Assembly (NCBI GenBank): GCA_003344405.1
Contig: NOWV01000006.1
Location: 620,001 to 684,000 of the forward strand
DNA length: 64,000 bases
Reading direction: 5' to 3'
Source of the DNA: Trichoplax sp. H2
Taxonomy: Eukaryota; Placozoa; Uniplacotomia; Trichoplacea
A model generated the notes under the pieces. It saw only the letters and a list, made by a program, of their open reading frames with translations. It had not been told where the DNA came from and made no database searches. Below are positions 53,001 through 64,000 of the stretch, piece by piece (position 1 is the stretch's first letter; each line of letters starts with the position of its first letter). The translations under genes were made by a program, and so were the position numbers.

Positions 53001-55196
53001 ATTATAAGAGTAAAGCATTTACTTTTTTGACGAAAAAATGAAGTATGCAACGATAAAAATATCACTATTGAGAAAACACTGTGCAACTACTTCTTACCGC
53101 GTTTATCAGGGTTGAAAAACTGATCATCTAGATAGTATAAGTAAAGCATTTTACTTTTGACGAAAAAATGAAGGTACGTAACTATAAAAATATCACTGAT
53201 GAGAAAACATTATATAACAATTTCTTACCGCGTTTACCAGGGTTGAAAAACTGATCATCTAGATCGTATAAGTAAAGCACTTACATCTTTAGTAAAGGAA
53301 TAATATTATTTGGCAATATAATTATAAAACTATCGTTTCATGAATCATGTGTAAGAAAATACATAATTATGTTTTAAGAATAGATAACAGCAAATTGATA
53401 ATATAGTACTTTAGTGAAGTGCATCGTTTATCCGTGCATTCAGCATTAGATTGAAAATTTAATCTCTAATTCGCAAAACTAACTTTTAAAGCTACGGCTT
53501 ATGTATGACGAAGGCTTTATCTAAACACCTAAATTCGACTTAAATCTAAATGCGAAAACATTCGAATTGAAATTATCTAAGTAAAGCCACTAAGATGAAT
53601 TTGTTACTTTGCTCTTTTTTTTCCAGAAAATTGAATATAGAGTAGTATACAAGAAATAGATTATATTAAGGAAATTCCGTTGCGGTAAAACATTTTTGGC
53701 TCTATAGATTTAATAACTATATTTTATGAGTGATTATAAATTATGTTTAAGTTGTTTTTATTGTTTAGAAATTTGGTAGAAGCAGTCACTACTGTATTTA
53801 GTAATCTACTAAATTTATCTACAATTTATTATCGAATGTAAATAAAATTTAATTACAAAATTAGTATTGACATCATACCTTTTTTTTGTAGGTTGTCTTC
53901 TAGAGAATGGAAAATAATTCATTATTAGAGGTGATTAGTACTGCATTAACTAAAGTGGTTAAGTTACTTTATAAGCGTCACTTAATATTAGCTAAAGTAT
54001 GGCGCTAGTAATTATTACATAATAGTCAAATACGGCAATACTTGTGGAGATAAGACATAAAGTGTCATTATAATATGATTTACTGTAGCTATTATTGTCT
54101 TGAACAATTACAGAACAACCGCGTATAAGCTGTGATCACCAATTGATCTACGTATGGTCGTGTAAAAGAGATATGTATAGCACTGCTTCCGCAGAATTTT
54201 AAATAATAAAATTCTAACACAACTTGTGCACTTATCCAATTAAGAACGAATAAGTACTATTTTACTATCTCGAAACTCATTAATTTGAAATAGTATGGTA
54301 CTTTCTTAACTTTATCGCAGATTACTAACTTTTATGGCCAGTAAATCGATCATTACAGAAATTAGTGCAATTAGGTACAATTTTTTGTACCATACTTCTA
54401 GATTGGAAGTATTAACATAGCGCAAGCAAAAGAAGCTTCAAGAGTAGAAATACAGTAACTTTGTCGGATATCGAATTGGATGCTCTGTTAGTTCGGAGTT
54501 ACAAGTAAGCGCTTACCATCGCAACTATTCTTTTTCTATGAATCCAAGTATTGTAATGATAACTAATCATCTACAGATTTAGTAGAGTGAAAGAGCTATG
54601 GCATTTGGTGCCATTTATAAATTTAATTTGATGATATGCAAACTAATCAGAAAATGCGCATTCAAACAACATACATATTTACGTATTGTCCATATGTTTT
54701 ATCGGATTATGAATTATGGAGGAAAGGGATGATTCACAAAGGTGAATATCGACAATACGATAGCAAACTGGATACAAAATAAATATCGATCATTTTGCTT
54801 ACCGGATCTAGCAACCTTTACGGCTTTGGAGGCATCTAATTTCACGGATGAATTAGTAATAACTACTTTAACGCGCATGTTTCGAAATTCATTAAATTTA
54901 AAGTTATGCCAAAATTAAAAAATAAGCATCGTTTGTACCTTCAGCTTCCTTTTTAAAGAAAGGATTAAATTGTCTCTTGTTAGTTTCTGCTTTACTATCT
55001 GATTCGTCTACGTTTTAAATTTTCGTTCAAAATGCAATTTTATAAGTCGTTATGTTGATTTTAAGTTATTGTTATATCGAAAGAAATATGTGCAATTTAG
55101 TTTAAAAAATGGTAACAAATAGAGATATTACCTTTAGCTGCGATGATAAGAGGCAAGGCCACGGAGGCGACAAGCAATATGAAAAGGGTTTTCATG
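46962..55196 (-). CDS. FFNPamide neuropeptide precursor made of tandem microexons
   Basis: Exon 1 (55133-55196) encodes signal peptide MKTLFILLVASVALPLIIAA; exon 2 is 54939-54998 (QFNPFFKK) and exon 3 is 54803-54835. Thirty peptide microexons follow, starting at 53229, 53098, 52967, 52835, 52703, 52571, 52439, 52308, 52175, 52043, 51911, 51779, 51638, 51507, 51383, 51246, 51103, 50982, 50852, 50539, 50420, 50303, 50163, 50052, 49930, 49308, 49140, 48587, 48383 and 47601. Each is 30 nt except 33 nt at 50539, 50420 and 50303, and 27 nt at 50163, 50052, 49308 and 49140. The last exon, 46962-47035, ends the frame. All introns are phase 1, giving about 375 residues. The typical unit is DGQFFNPGKR or DDQFFNPGKR: cleavage at KR and amidation gives QFFNP-amide. 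FFNPamide is a known placozoan peptide. Exons 2, 3 and the last one rest on splice signals and phase only. Confidence 0.9.
47601..49334 (-). CDS. Divergent 3' microexons of the FFNPamide gene (five)
   Basis: Microexons 49308-49334 (DAQFFGSRD), 49140-49166 (DGQFFGSKK), 48587-48616 (DDQFFGHKKE), 48383-48412 (DDQFFGNKKD) and 47601-47630 (DAQFFRNNAE). They keep QFF and phase 1-1 but lose the NPGKR end, so no NP-amide can be made. Any product would carry another C-terminus. Spacing is irregular (170-980 bp), unlike the main array. Confidence 0.8.
50707..50736 (-). pseudogene. FFNPamide microexon with lost splice donor
   Basis: Thirty bases reading DGQFFNPGKL- in the usual phase after an intact TAG acceptor. 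The donor dinucleotide is CT (CTAAGC) where the other copies have GTAAGA, and KR has become KL. It is probably skipped. Skipping does not disturb the frame because neighbouring introns are phase 1. Confidence 0.7.
51779..53258 (-). repeat. Twelve tandem exon+intron units of 131-133 bp
   Basis: Exon starts are spaced 132, 132, 132, 133, 131, 132, 132, 132, 132, 131 and 131 bp. Intron sequence is also conserved between units (AGCATTTACTTTTTTAACGA and AAATGAAAGTAT-type blocks), so each unit was copied whole. Exons in this array differ at only a few bases. Confidence 0.93.
53441..53471 (-). pseudogene. Possible decayed microexon
   Basis: On the minus strand GAGATTAAATTTTCAATCTAATGC resembles the microexon GATGGTCAATTTTTCAATCC, but it has an in-frame stop and no usable donor. 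It lies one unit-length or so beyond the 5' end of the array. Confidence 0.35.
53879..53899 (-). other. Candidate 21-nt exon in the FFNPamide gene
   Basis: An acceptor TTCTCTAG and donor GTATGA frame 21 bases that would read EDNLQKK in phase 1-1. It would join exon 3 to the array without a frame change. Could be chance. Confidence 0.25.
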
Positions 55197-58100
55197 TTTG
55201 GTCAAGTTTAATGTAGCGGGCAACTGTAGGGTTATTCGTTGATAGTTATTATAATTTAATTTGGCCAAAAAAATAATTATCTTTGCAATTTATTTTATGA
55301 TGAAGCATAATATTATTAAGAGAGTAAAATTATATGACAAATATGTAAGTAGATGTTTCATAAGATGAAATTACCCTTTATAGAGAACGCTTCCAATGGG
55401 TGAAAATCAGAAGTGCTTAAAATGAAGGCTACTATGCCCTTATATATGTGCTTGTATGTTTGGAATTGGATACCTAATTACGTAAGATGCAAATATGTAA
55501 AATACTAATATACCTTAAAATAACAGACTTTACTGTTATTGAATCAGAAAGAAATGTTTACATTACTTAAATTGCATATACCAGAACTTAAATATGTTTA
55601 TTGTCTCAGATCATCCTAGCACGATGATGTATTAGTCATTTCCTTGATAATATCAACACTTAAGTTTGGAGACCGATTTCTAATCAGCAATCATACGATT
55701 TACTAGTTACAATCGCTGATGCTACAATTAGTCTCTTATATGCCGTTAAGTGTGCCGTATGTACCAAATAGAATAGGTGGACTATTATAGTGGCTTACGG
55801 TGTTTTCGTAATCTAAGCGTCACTTAATTATCGCATTTTCGGGTAATTCATTGTGATGAATGCCATATTAACAATAGGTTACGCAATGCCATACTGTCTA
55901 TTGAGCATTCTAATTCTAGATTGATTTAATTATCTTGTGTCATTTATTATAGTAACTATTATTATAGAATATAGCCTCTACCTTTTGGTAATTATCAAAA
56001 AGTCAAATGCTAATAGGACTATTTAGCGTGGTAAAGAATAATAGAGCTTCTATCAAAGGGATTTATTTTGCTTTGCTAGCTCTAGCAAAGTAGGGCAGAA
56101 AATAGGTTACCGGAGGCAAATTTTACTAATTTTTAAGCCTCGATTATAGGCTAGTTAACGGATTTATGACAGTATATAGAACTTAGAATTAAAAATTCCT
56201 GTGATATTTGTAACTAGAAATTATCGACTTCTTTACTTATACCCATATTTCATCTTTCTATTTTAAATTAATGCGCCTGCTATAGTAATGCGCATGTAGA
56301 TTAGTATCAATTTGAAATATAAACTATTATTGCAAAATGTAATATATAAGGTGCGATATAATGGATAATCGTCAGATATTTATAGAAAATAGTGGTATTA
56401 AAAAAGAAATAAAAGAAATATCAAATAAAGAATAAATAATAAAGAATAAAGAAATAAAGAAACATCTTTCAAATAAGGTGCATTTAATAGATCAATTAAT
56501 TGCGTCAGTGATCGTGAGGTTTGAAGATTAATACAATACATACATATATGGAATAATAACCGTCATCTTATCTGATAATAAATCTGGCTTAGTAAATTAT
56601 GATTGTTACAATACTTTAATGAGATTTATCGCAACAGAGTAAAATACATCGTGGTACTTCTTCATACCCTTCTTGAGATACTGTATCCGATAGGCATAGT
56701 ATACTATATCTACGTATGATATAAGAAAGCGTAGCTCTGGAAACGGTAATTTTTTTCTGAGATAAGGGCTTTTCTAATCATGTATTGTCGATAAATTTCA
56801 TTTCGTAATGCCTCTATACAGTACGGAGGCTATGATAGATTAGATTAATAAATTTAATGATTTGTAAATCAGTGTGTAGCTATTACGTAATGAAAGATTT
56901 GTTTGCATATCATGACATTATTCAAGCATTTAGCAAACTCTTGTGCAAATATCCGAGAATCATCTTGTTTTATTCTGCACTAAACGAATTTTAACAGCTA
57001 AATTACGTAATTCCTTGGGTTGATTACTGTAACTGAGATTTGAAGTCAAAGCTTGTTATTACTCATTGTCTTCTTATAGAGCCAGATGTTAGGAATTAAT
57101 ATCAGACTTTATGTTTCGAAGCTGTGAATGTACTATACTGTAAAGTATTCATGGCACTATTTTTTACCGGTGAATAACGGTATAATACTCATATACCTAA
57201 ATACGTTTATATTTCATCAAGGAAAATAATAACTTTGGTGTTTCGAAATTAGTAGTCATTAACATTAAAGATTTGATGCGTATCAAATTTAATGCTTCCA
57301 GAGATTTGATACTCACGATAACATGCAATTAGAGCAGCCACTGATAGTTCCCTTAGCGTAAGTATTTGGATCGGTAGCTAAAGTATCATAATTTAGTAAA
57401 ACCTTATCTGTTGGGATCAATCAACGATAGAGTGAAAGAATGATCGAAAATAGTTGAAAATCCGTCAAGTAATATTTTTGATGGCTATGTACAATCATTT
57501 CCCATATTTATGTTGTTATTTTCGTTCGGGTACAGTATTCGGTATTTTTCTTTGATTGTGCGGTATGATCTTGATTGAAATTTCCTAAAAGTTGTTATCA
57601 CATGATAAGTGTTCCTCGGCCTTGTGAAGTTTGATAGATTTATAATGTTATATACTATATCTCTTTTAACATTAACCGTAATTAGGATTTACATTTTGAA
57701 AGTCTGTGTGCTGGATAACACATACTCATATTGATACGTAGATATGCGCGGATAGCTTGTCAGTTGGAAATTAGTAAGCAATAGGCTCCTCAACACAAAG
57801 TAAATTCAGAATAAATGGTAAGTAATTAAGTCGGGTTTTAAGTTATTAGATTTATGGTTTGACTTTATTCCATTATAATGTTGTTTCGATTGATTAATTA
57901 TATGAATACGGCTGCAGGTATTGATAACAGCGTTAAAATCTCAATGGAAGCAATCGGTAATGTAATTTATAGGTATCTTCTTACATTTGATTCAATCAAG
58001 AATGTAAAATGGTCTTGCTTAGCAGCTATCTCATAAAGGACGAAATCTATGCTATATACAGTATTTGCGCATTTATCGGAATTGTTGCTGTTATATCGTC

Positions 58101-59399
58101 CAAATTGACTTGATTACTGTAATGCTCATATGCTGGTGAAATTTTGTTATTGCGTGCAATATTTGCGATTTACAGTTGATGCTTATTGTCATGAGCAGAA
58201 ATATTGACCTTGTTTGCCGCTGCATTCCAGAGTGTAGTGATGCAATAATGCATAGAAATAACTTGAATGGTTATAGCAAAATAAAATGACTCGTGTCAAG
58301 TTTATGAGTTGTAAAATAAATTGATTGGCCGTGTGAAAATTTTGTACTCATGCACGTACATTGTGAGTCGTGTTAATATTGCTTTTGCGCCGAATTATGA
58401 ATGCTAATCATTTTATAAGTACTAGTCGATCCTTCTCTTGTTTTATTTCGCGTGCTATACTTGTACCCTTTACATTATCACTATCACCCAGTGTGCAGAT
58501 AGCCTAGGCATAGCTGGTAATTATTTACTAGAATGAAAGGAGTAAAAATACTTATTAAGTAAAATAAGCGTAGATAAATTTAATTCAGATATGGAAAGAA
58601 AGAAAGTACAACTCAAATGATCTTGAATGAGCTTTTGTTCAGGTCAGGTATGCTCATATTAAAGAGTTCTCTTTCTGAGACGATAGGGAGGGGAAGGGAA
58701 ATGTACAGTACAATAATAAACTGATAGCGATGATCGAGCCATGTACAGTATACTTAGACTGGAAAGGGAATATGACATATGTAGAACAATTTTGCACTTG
58801 AGCAATAAAGAAGTTACTTTATTGTATGTTATTGTACTCATTGTAAGCATATTTGAGACAGCAAATGACTCATTTTACAGTAATATACAGGTATACTTTA
58901 GTTATACGCACAGTGATGTATTCTTTACAACAATCAAGCAATTTAAGCTTTAGAACATTACTCATTTGAGTGTACAATTATAATATACGCTTATCATTAT
59001 ACAACGAGATCCCTTACATTGATATTGCAATTTTGGCATGAATTTATACCAAATTGATCGCAAATGCATGGCTTTAATATGTACGGTGTTACGATCACTG
59101 GATACTAGTTAGGTTCAGGGTTCTCACAGCAAATACAAACACCCTTTTTATCATAGAATAGGGACCTTTATTACTCCAAAGCACTAATATAGCTCCAACT
59201 GCTTGTATAGTCGCAATTCCTCGTGGCATTCGCCACCAACTCCTTTTATAGTCAACTCACAGTGGACCCATCAGATGATATGCTGCATATAAAACTGTAC
59301 TAGTGCAAACTCCCGTCGCTTTGCTGACGGTTTACGATAATGTGCTCATTTAACAGATAGTATTACCATTTGTCGTACTCAGTAGGCCTGTCAGAGGTT
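55197..59399. other. Intergenic stretch without a supported gene
   Basis: Upstream region of the FFNPamide gene and beyond. It contains a short A-rich run with repeated AATAAAGAA near 56400-56460. The part from about 59100 is less AT-rich than its surroundings but gives no recognisable gene. Confidence 0.5.
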
Positions 59400-59654
59400 C
59401 AGTAACTTTATACCGTGTACTGTGTACTGTATGCTGTACAAATGCACGGTATAGCACTACAATACTGTACACTGTACAGTACTGTACAGTACATCATACC
59501 AACAAAAAAACTAGATTAAGAAAACTGATCTGAGCGTAGCCTACCAGCGGGGGTCATCTACTAGCTTAGTACTGTACTAAAAGACCTTCCTCATTAACAT
59601 TCCTGCAGGCTTACTGTACTGTACAGTGAGTACTGAGCGGTGTTGTGCAACGGA

Positions 59655-59800
59655 GTGAAAAGCCAACTCGAACCCGATCAAATTGCTGGCTTACTAACCC
59701 GAATTGAGTGCAAACGCTATACAAACACTGTACCATCACAGAAATTCTGAATCCGAATCCCGCCTTCGTGTCGGGTTTAAATCGGGTTTCGGGTTGACTT
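59655..59800. repeat. Inverted CGGGTTT-type repeats
   Basis: ACTCGAACCCGAT near 59667 and ATCGGGTTTCGGGTT near 59782 are imperfect complements, with further CCCGAATT and CGGGTTTAAA between them. This looks like a small fold-back sequence; origin unknown. Confidence 0.35.
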
Positions 59801-60085
59801 TGCACACATCCGTGCTTCTGAGTAAAGTACGGTACGACAATACGGAAAACTCCAATACCGTACATTTATTACATTACAGTACAGTACTATTTATCGAGTG
59901 TACTTGCCGAGCATGAGCAGTGCAGGTGAACGATTTGATCGAAAATGTTAAGTCTTTACAAAGGGTGCGTTACTTAAAAAAACGCGTACTGTAACTGCAG
60001 CCTACAGGGCAGACCTGATAGTGCAGGGTGACCCTTTCGCAAACGCCACTACGGTACAGTACTGTACACTGTACAGTAGTGCTGT

Positions 60086-60530
60086 AGACGTCGAGCGATT
60101 GGACGTCCAACGGACGTTCGATTTTGGACGTTCGGTATGTACAGGGTACGTTCGTTATCAGATCGGACGTCGACGAACTGTACTGTACAGTGTATACAGT
60201 CAGTTTGTACTGTATAATCCCACCCCAATACTATACTGTACATACAGTACAGTACAGTAGTACAAACGTCTTTTACAACACTTTGTATTTCAGAGTCATG
60301 ACTACAGTATACTGTACTGTACGCTGTTACGTACAGTACAGTGTACTGTACTACTGTACAGTACTGTATGTACAGTACAGTGTACTGTATAGTACAGTAT
60401 AGTCTTATACCGTACTGTACAGTGTACACTGTTAACACTGTACACTGTGTACGTTGGTACGTTCAATGAACGTCCGACGTTCAAATTGGACGTTCGTACG
60501 TTCGTTCATTAAAACTGGCTAACGTCCACA
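60086..60530. repeat. Two clusters of GGACGTTCG-type motifs flanking a GTACW array
   Basis: Clusters at about 60086-60172 and 60452-60528 contain repeated GGACGTTCG, GACGTCC, AACGTCC and GTACGTTCG in both orientations, about 10-25 bp apart. Between them lie GTACW runs. Motif density is far above the surroundings. Confidence 0.6.
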
Positions 60531-61162
60531 GTACTACTGTACAGTACCTCGTACAGTGTACAGTACTGTACAGTACAGTACAGTAAGGGTCTCTAGTGTA
60601 CTGTACAGTTTAGTAGATAAAATGAAATGTTTATTACCATGGAAACAGATGCTGTAGCCTGTAAACCTGTAAATCTTTTGATCTTCATATGTTATGCATG
60701 TTCATTTTGTATTTATAGTACTATCTAGTAAATGATACGATATATATACAACGTAATCTAACGAATGATAGTCTATTGCATTTGAAACAACTGTGTCTCA
60801 GTCTTATTAGCTATAAATTAGTTACCACTGCAATATTTGGCGAATTAAACCCAGAGGTACTGGTTGCAAAAGTGACTAAAAATTATAAATTTTAAAATTT
60901 GATCACATAAATAGAAGAGTTGATCATATTAGCGTAATGCAGCGTATTAAAATTTGCCATATAGTAGATATAGTATACACGAATTTGATTATAAGTTTGT
61001 ATAGTAAATACAGTAATTATTTTAGTATCAACACTAAAAGATCTGCAGTAAATGCCATGAGTGTAACTATAAGTAATCACTGTCAGTTTAAAACTAAATT
61101 TAGTTTATGACTTACGATTTTGCAATTATGATTTCATGTCTTTCTCATATTCCGTAGGTAAT

Positions 61163-64000
61163 ATGGCATCGAAGGATACCTCATCAGATCATGATGATCA
61201 AGAACGAAACGATTTAAATAAAGATCCTGATGCGGAAAGTGAGAATCTTCGCAGCGAAATAGTCGTTAAAGCTGAAGCGAATACAATAAACAAAAGTGAA
61301 AAAGATTTTGAACGCTCGCAAGAAAATGTTATCCACCCATTGGACAACGATCAACAAATAGCATACAAAAAAGAATCAGACATTTTCCAGATCGACCTTA
61401 CTACTCAAACACAACAAACTGACATGAATCAGTCAGAAAATGATAACGATGCTGATGATGTTGATGCTTTAACAAGTAACGGTGATGTGACTATCAATCA
61501 GTCAGATGATGAAGATGAGTATAAGTCACATTCTGGTGGAAGTAGCAATGATAATGATAATATTCTAATCGATAATGAGCCAAAAACAGAAAGCATACCT
61601 GCAGATGTTCAATCATTAGTAAAAGACAGTAATCTTTCGCCTGGAGAATTGGATCCAGTTGGCGAAAGCTCTGCAGCTGGCGAGGCAGTAAAAAATGATC
61701 AAATTATCAAAGATGCAGATTCTGTTCAGCAACGAGAACTAAAAGAATTAGATCACTCAACGAAGAATGAAAATCTTGTTATCGGCGATACAGTAAACCA
61801 AGACGAAACTACGAGTGTTAACATAATTTCAGAGGACTTAAATCAAGATACTTCAATTAATGCGACTGACGATAAACTTCCAGTGACCACAAATAGCAAC
61901 ATATCCGCCAATGTAAGTTCTTCTTTGACTGATAAAAAAGTCATGGAAACAAATACTGCAGATAATGCCAATGATAGCAAAGATAGTAGGCAAATTGATA
62001 GACACGATCTAGAAAAGTTAGATCACCAAAGCGAAGGAACAAAGGAGATTGAACTCGACGCAGCTGTGACTAATGGTAAGTGAGGCTTGTTTGTTGGGTT
62101 GATGTCTTCATTATCTTGATTTCTTGAATTATTCTACTATAATTATGGTCTTTACAATACGTTATAGTTGTATGCTTTATCCAACCTGAAAATCAGCAAG
62201 TTGCAATTGGTGTACTCAGTACTTTTACGGCCGTTGCTGAGATTAAGAATGCTGTTGAAATAAAGACAAAGATTGATTCTAACCGTATGACCTTTTTTAT
62301 CCAAGGTTTCATTTCTTAACTACACATGCGATGATAATCATGCCGGAATACTTGTGCTTTATATAATACTAAAACACCTTTAATTTATAGATGTATCCTA
62401 TACTGATGATGTCAAGCTTTGTGATATGAATGTTACTATTGGCAATGCGTTACATTGTGACATACGCATAGACTATGTACCAACTAGAGCTCTAGAGTTT
62501 GTTATGCCTGACGTGTTAGAAGTAAAAATTAAAAATGGTAATCTGCCTTAGATATTTACTAATATTGATAACTATAGCAATAGATTCTTGTTCATTTTAA
62601 AGGTTATTGCTCATAATAATTTTGTAAATAGATGACGTCGATGACGTCGATGACGTTGCTGTGAAAGTTCATATCCAGAAGTGCGCAAACTGTAAACCTT
62701 ACCTGGGTGGATACAGAAGCCGTAAAACTGGTAAAGAATACCATCATGCTTCCATGCAAACGCGCCCTAAGCCTATTAAAGACAATGGGGTAAAAGAAAG
62801 TTTTGTTACCGTTTAGCATTGCGCTAGTTTGGCTTGAAACTAAAATGATCTTCAAATAATTAGATTGTCAAGTACCATAGAGAAACCCAAACCGTAAAAT
62901 CAAAAAACAAGTTTCAGCAGTCTACTAACGATACTGCGACACAAATGGTAAGATAGAATCTTTGCTTTGTTCATACTACTCGATTGAGTTTGATTGTATA
63001 TAGCAGATTTCAATAGTCACTTTGATTGTTAGTAGGACACTTTATGAACCCGTCAATTTGATCATCATAGTAGACCATTTCTGTTCTTGCCTAATTTTCA
63101 ACTATTTTGATAGACTACTGGTGGAACATATGTGGCAAATCTAACCGACAAATTAATTGCCCCTGGTAAATATTTAGAGGCAGATGTTTATCTTGAGAAT
63201 AGACTACGCAAGGTAACCTTTGATCGTTATCAATACAATTACTTGAATACTAGGTAGGGTGCTTTACTGATTGATAGTATATCCTTATATTTTAGATAAT
63301 TACCTTACAATCATATATAAGGAGGTGGTTAGCCAAAAACTACGTCAACATGATTCGAGCTCAAAGAGATACAAGGTTGGAATGGGAAAGGCAAGAAATT
63401 GAGAGAAAGAAATCAGAAAAGGAGGAAAGAATTCAACGAGAGTTACAACGTCGCACTAATCCGCGCACGAAGGAAGATTTTGATCTTTTATACTGTGCTC
63501 TTGAGAGTAAGTTTGCAATGTCTTGTGTATACAATTTACTTTAAGTTTGAAAACAAGCTCATATGTTTTCAAAGTGAAAAGTAGTCATGCGTTATCAATT
63601 TCATAAGTGATATTAATAACAAATTAACAATAGAATGGCGTCAGGAGGAAATGTCTATAATTAACAAGAACAAAACTGGAGCTCAACGTAAGGCAGCTTT
63701 GGCTGCCTTGCTAGAACAAGAAACTCATCTAATAGCTTCTATTGATCAGCATAAAATTATTGCTGAACAAAACAATAGAGAGAGAAATACTCGTAAATTC
63801 TTAGATAAGGTAGAAAATGTACTATTGAGAAAGATCAATGAGGATTATCTTAATATTATTTAATTGACATGCGATTCATGTTAGGCTGCCGATGCTAAAA
63901 GGTGGATATCAGTTGATGGTAAGGTAACGGAAATGGATACGGCTTATACCATTCGAGCCAAGCAATTGCGGGACTTATATACTAGTATTGTCATGAAATA
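61163..64000 (+). CDS. IQUB: IQ motif and ubiquitin-like domain protein, partial (5' part)
   Basis: Exons 61163-62075, 62168-62305, 62391-62537, 62632-62789, 62873-62947, 63114-63212, 63296-63506, 63634-63809 and 63885-64000 (cut by the window end). The first about 300 residues are acidic and disordered. A ubiquitin-like segment follows (VCFIQPENQQVAIGVLSTFT). Later come the IQ-type helix SYIRRWLAKNYVNMIRAQRD, a charged coiled stretch, and the family signatures RRTNPRTKEDFDLLYCALE, GAQRKAALAALLEQE and MDTAYTIRAKQLRDLY. IQUB works in cilia and flagella, at the radial spoke, in other animals. An in-frame ATG at 61136 is possible, but TCCGTAG at 61151-61157 looks like an acceptor, so I prefer 61163. 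The acceptor of the 62873 exon is weak. Confidence 0.9.

Larger units (their letters stand above)
59400..60610. repeat. GTACW arrays upstream of IQUB
   Basis: GTACA/GTACT clusters at about 59415-59490, 59620-59640, 60045-60080, 60175-60260, 60305-60435 and 60530-60610, some 0.55-1.8 kb before the IQUB start. Frames through them are artefacts. Confidence 0.88.

Noticed and set aside
59100-59400. A GC-richer patch that might be a transferred gene
   Set aside because: No open frame of note and no recognisable product.
60021-60484. Overlapping open frames of 60-129 codons on both strands upstream of IQUB
   Set aside because: Translation of GTACW arrays and GACGTTC motifs, with no splice context and no family resemblance.

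Overview
The window is eukaryotic and AT-rich, with small genes split into many short exons by introns of about 50-500 bp carrying GT...AG borders. It reads as placozoan DNA (Trichoplax adhaerens or a close haplotype). The main reason is that it holds three placozoan-type neuropeptide precursors (RWamide, WPPF and FFNPamide families) together with clear animal genes: a HIF-alpha, an EGLN/PHD2-type HIF prolyl hydroxylase with a MYND finger, mitochondrial ETF-ubiquinone oxidoreductase, CWF19L2, IQUB and a VWA3-like gene. Exon models were built by hand from splice signals, phase continuity and family knowledge. No database search was run.

Layout. 0-1 kb: 3' part of a VWA3-like gene on the minus strand. 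2.1-4.7 kb: two copies of one intergenic block on either side of a 20-N gap. 4.8-10.7 kb: CWF19L2 (+, 19 exons). 11.3-16.0 kb: ETFDH (-, 14 exons), convergent with CWF19L2. 16-21.4 kb: the divergent intergenic region between ETFDH and EGLN. It is full of GTACA/GTACT pentamer arrays and is assembled more than once around three 20-N gaps, so EGLN exon 1, ETFDH exon 1 and CWF19L2 exon 1 each appear twice. 21.4-25.1 kb: EGLN/PHD (+). 28.2-29.3 kb: RWamide precursor (+). 36.3-37.7 kb: WPPF precursor (+). 38.6-39.4 kb: fold-back elements. 41.9-44.9 kb: HIF-alpha (+). 47.0-55.2 kb: FFNPamide precursor (-). 59.4-60.6 kb: a further pentamer array. 61.2 kb to the end: IQUB (+), cut by the window edge.

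Most notable points. (1) In the FFNPamide gene nearly every peptide copy is its own 27-33-nt microexon. I count 30 intact microexons, all phase 1-1, most spaced about 132 bp apart, plus one with a broken donor. (2) The oxygen sensor (PHD) and its target (HIF-alpha) lie about 17 kb apart on the same strand with two neuropeptide genes between them. (3) The GTACW arrays differ in length between otherwise near-identical duplicated copies and coincide with the assembly breaks. The three neuropeptide genes amplified their peptides in different ways: 24-nt units inside one exon (RWamide), degenerate units of about 42-51 nt inside one exon (WPPF), and whole exon-plus-intron units (FFNPamide).
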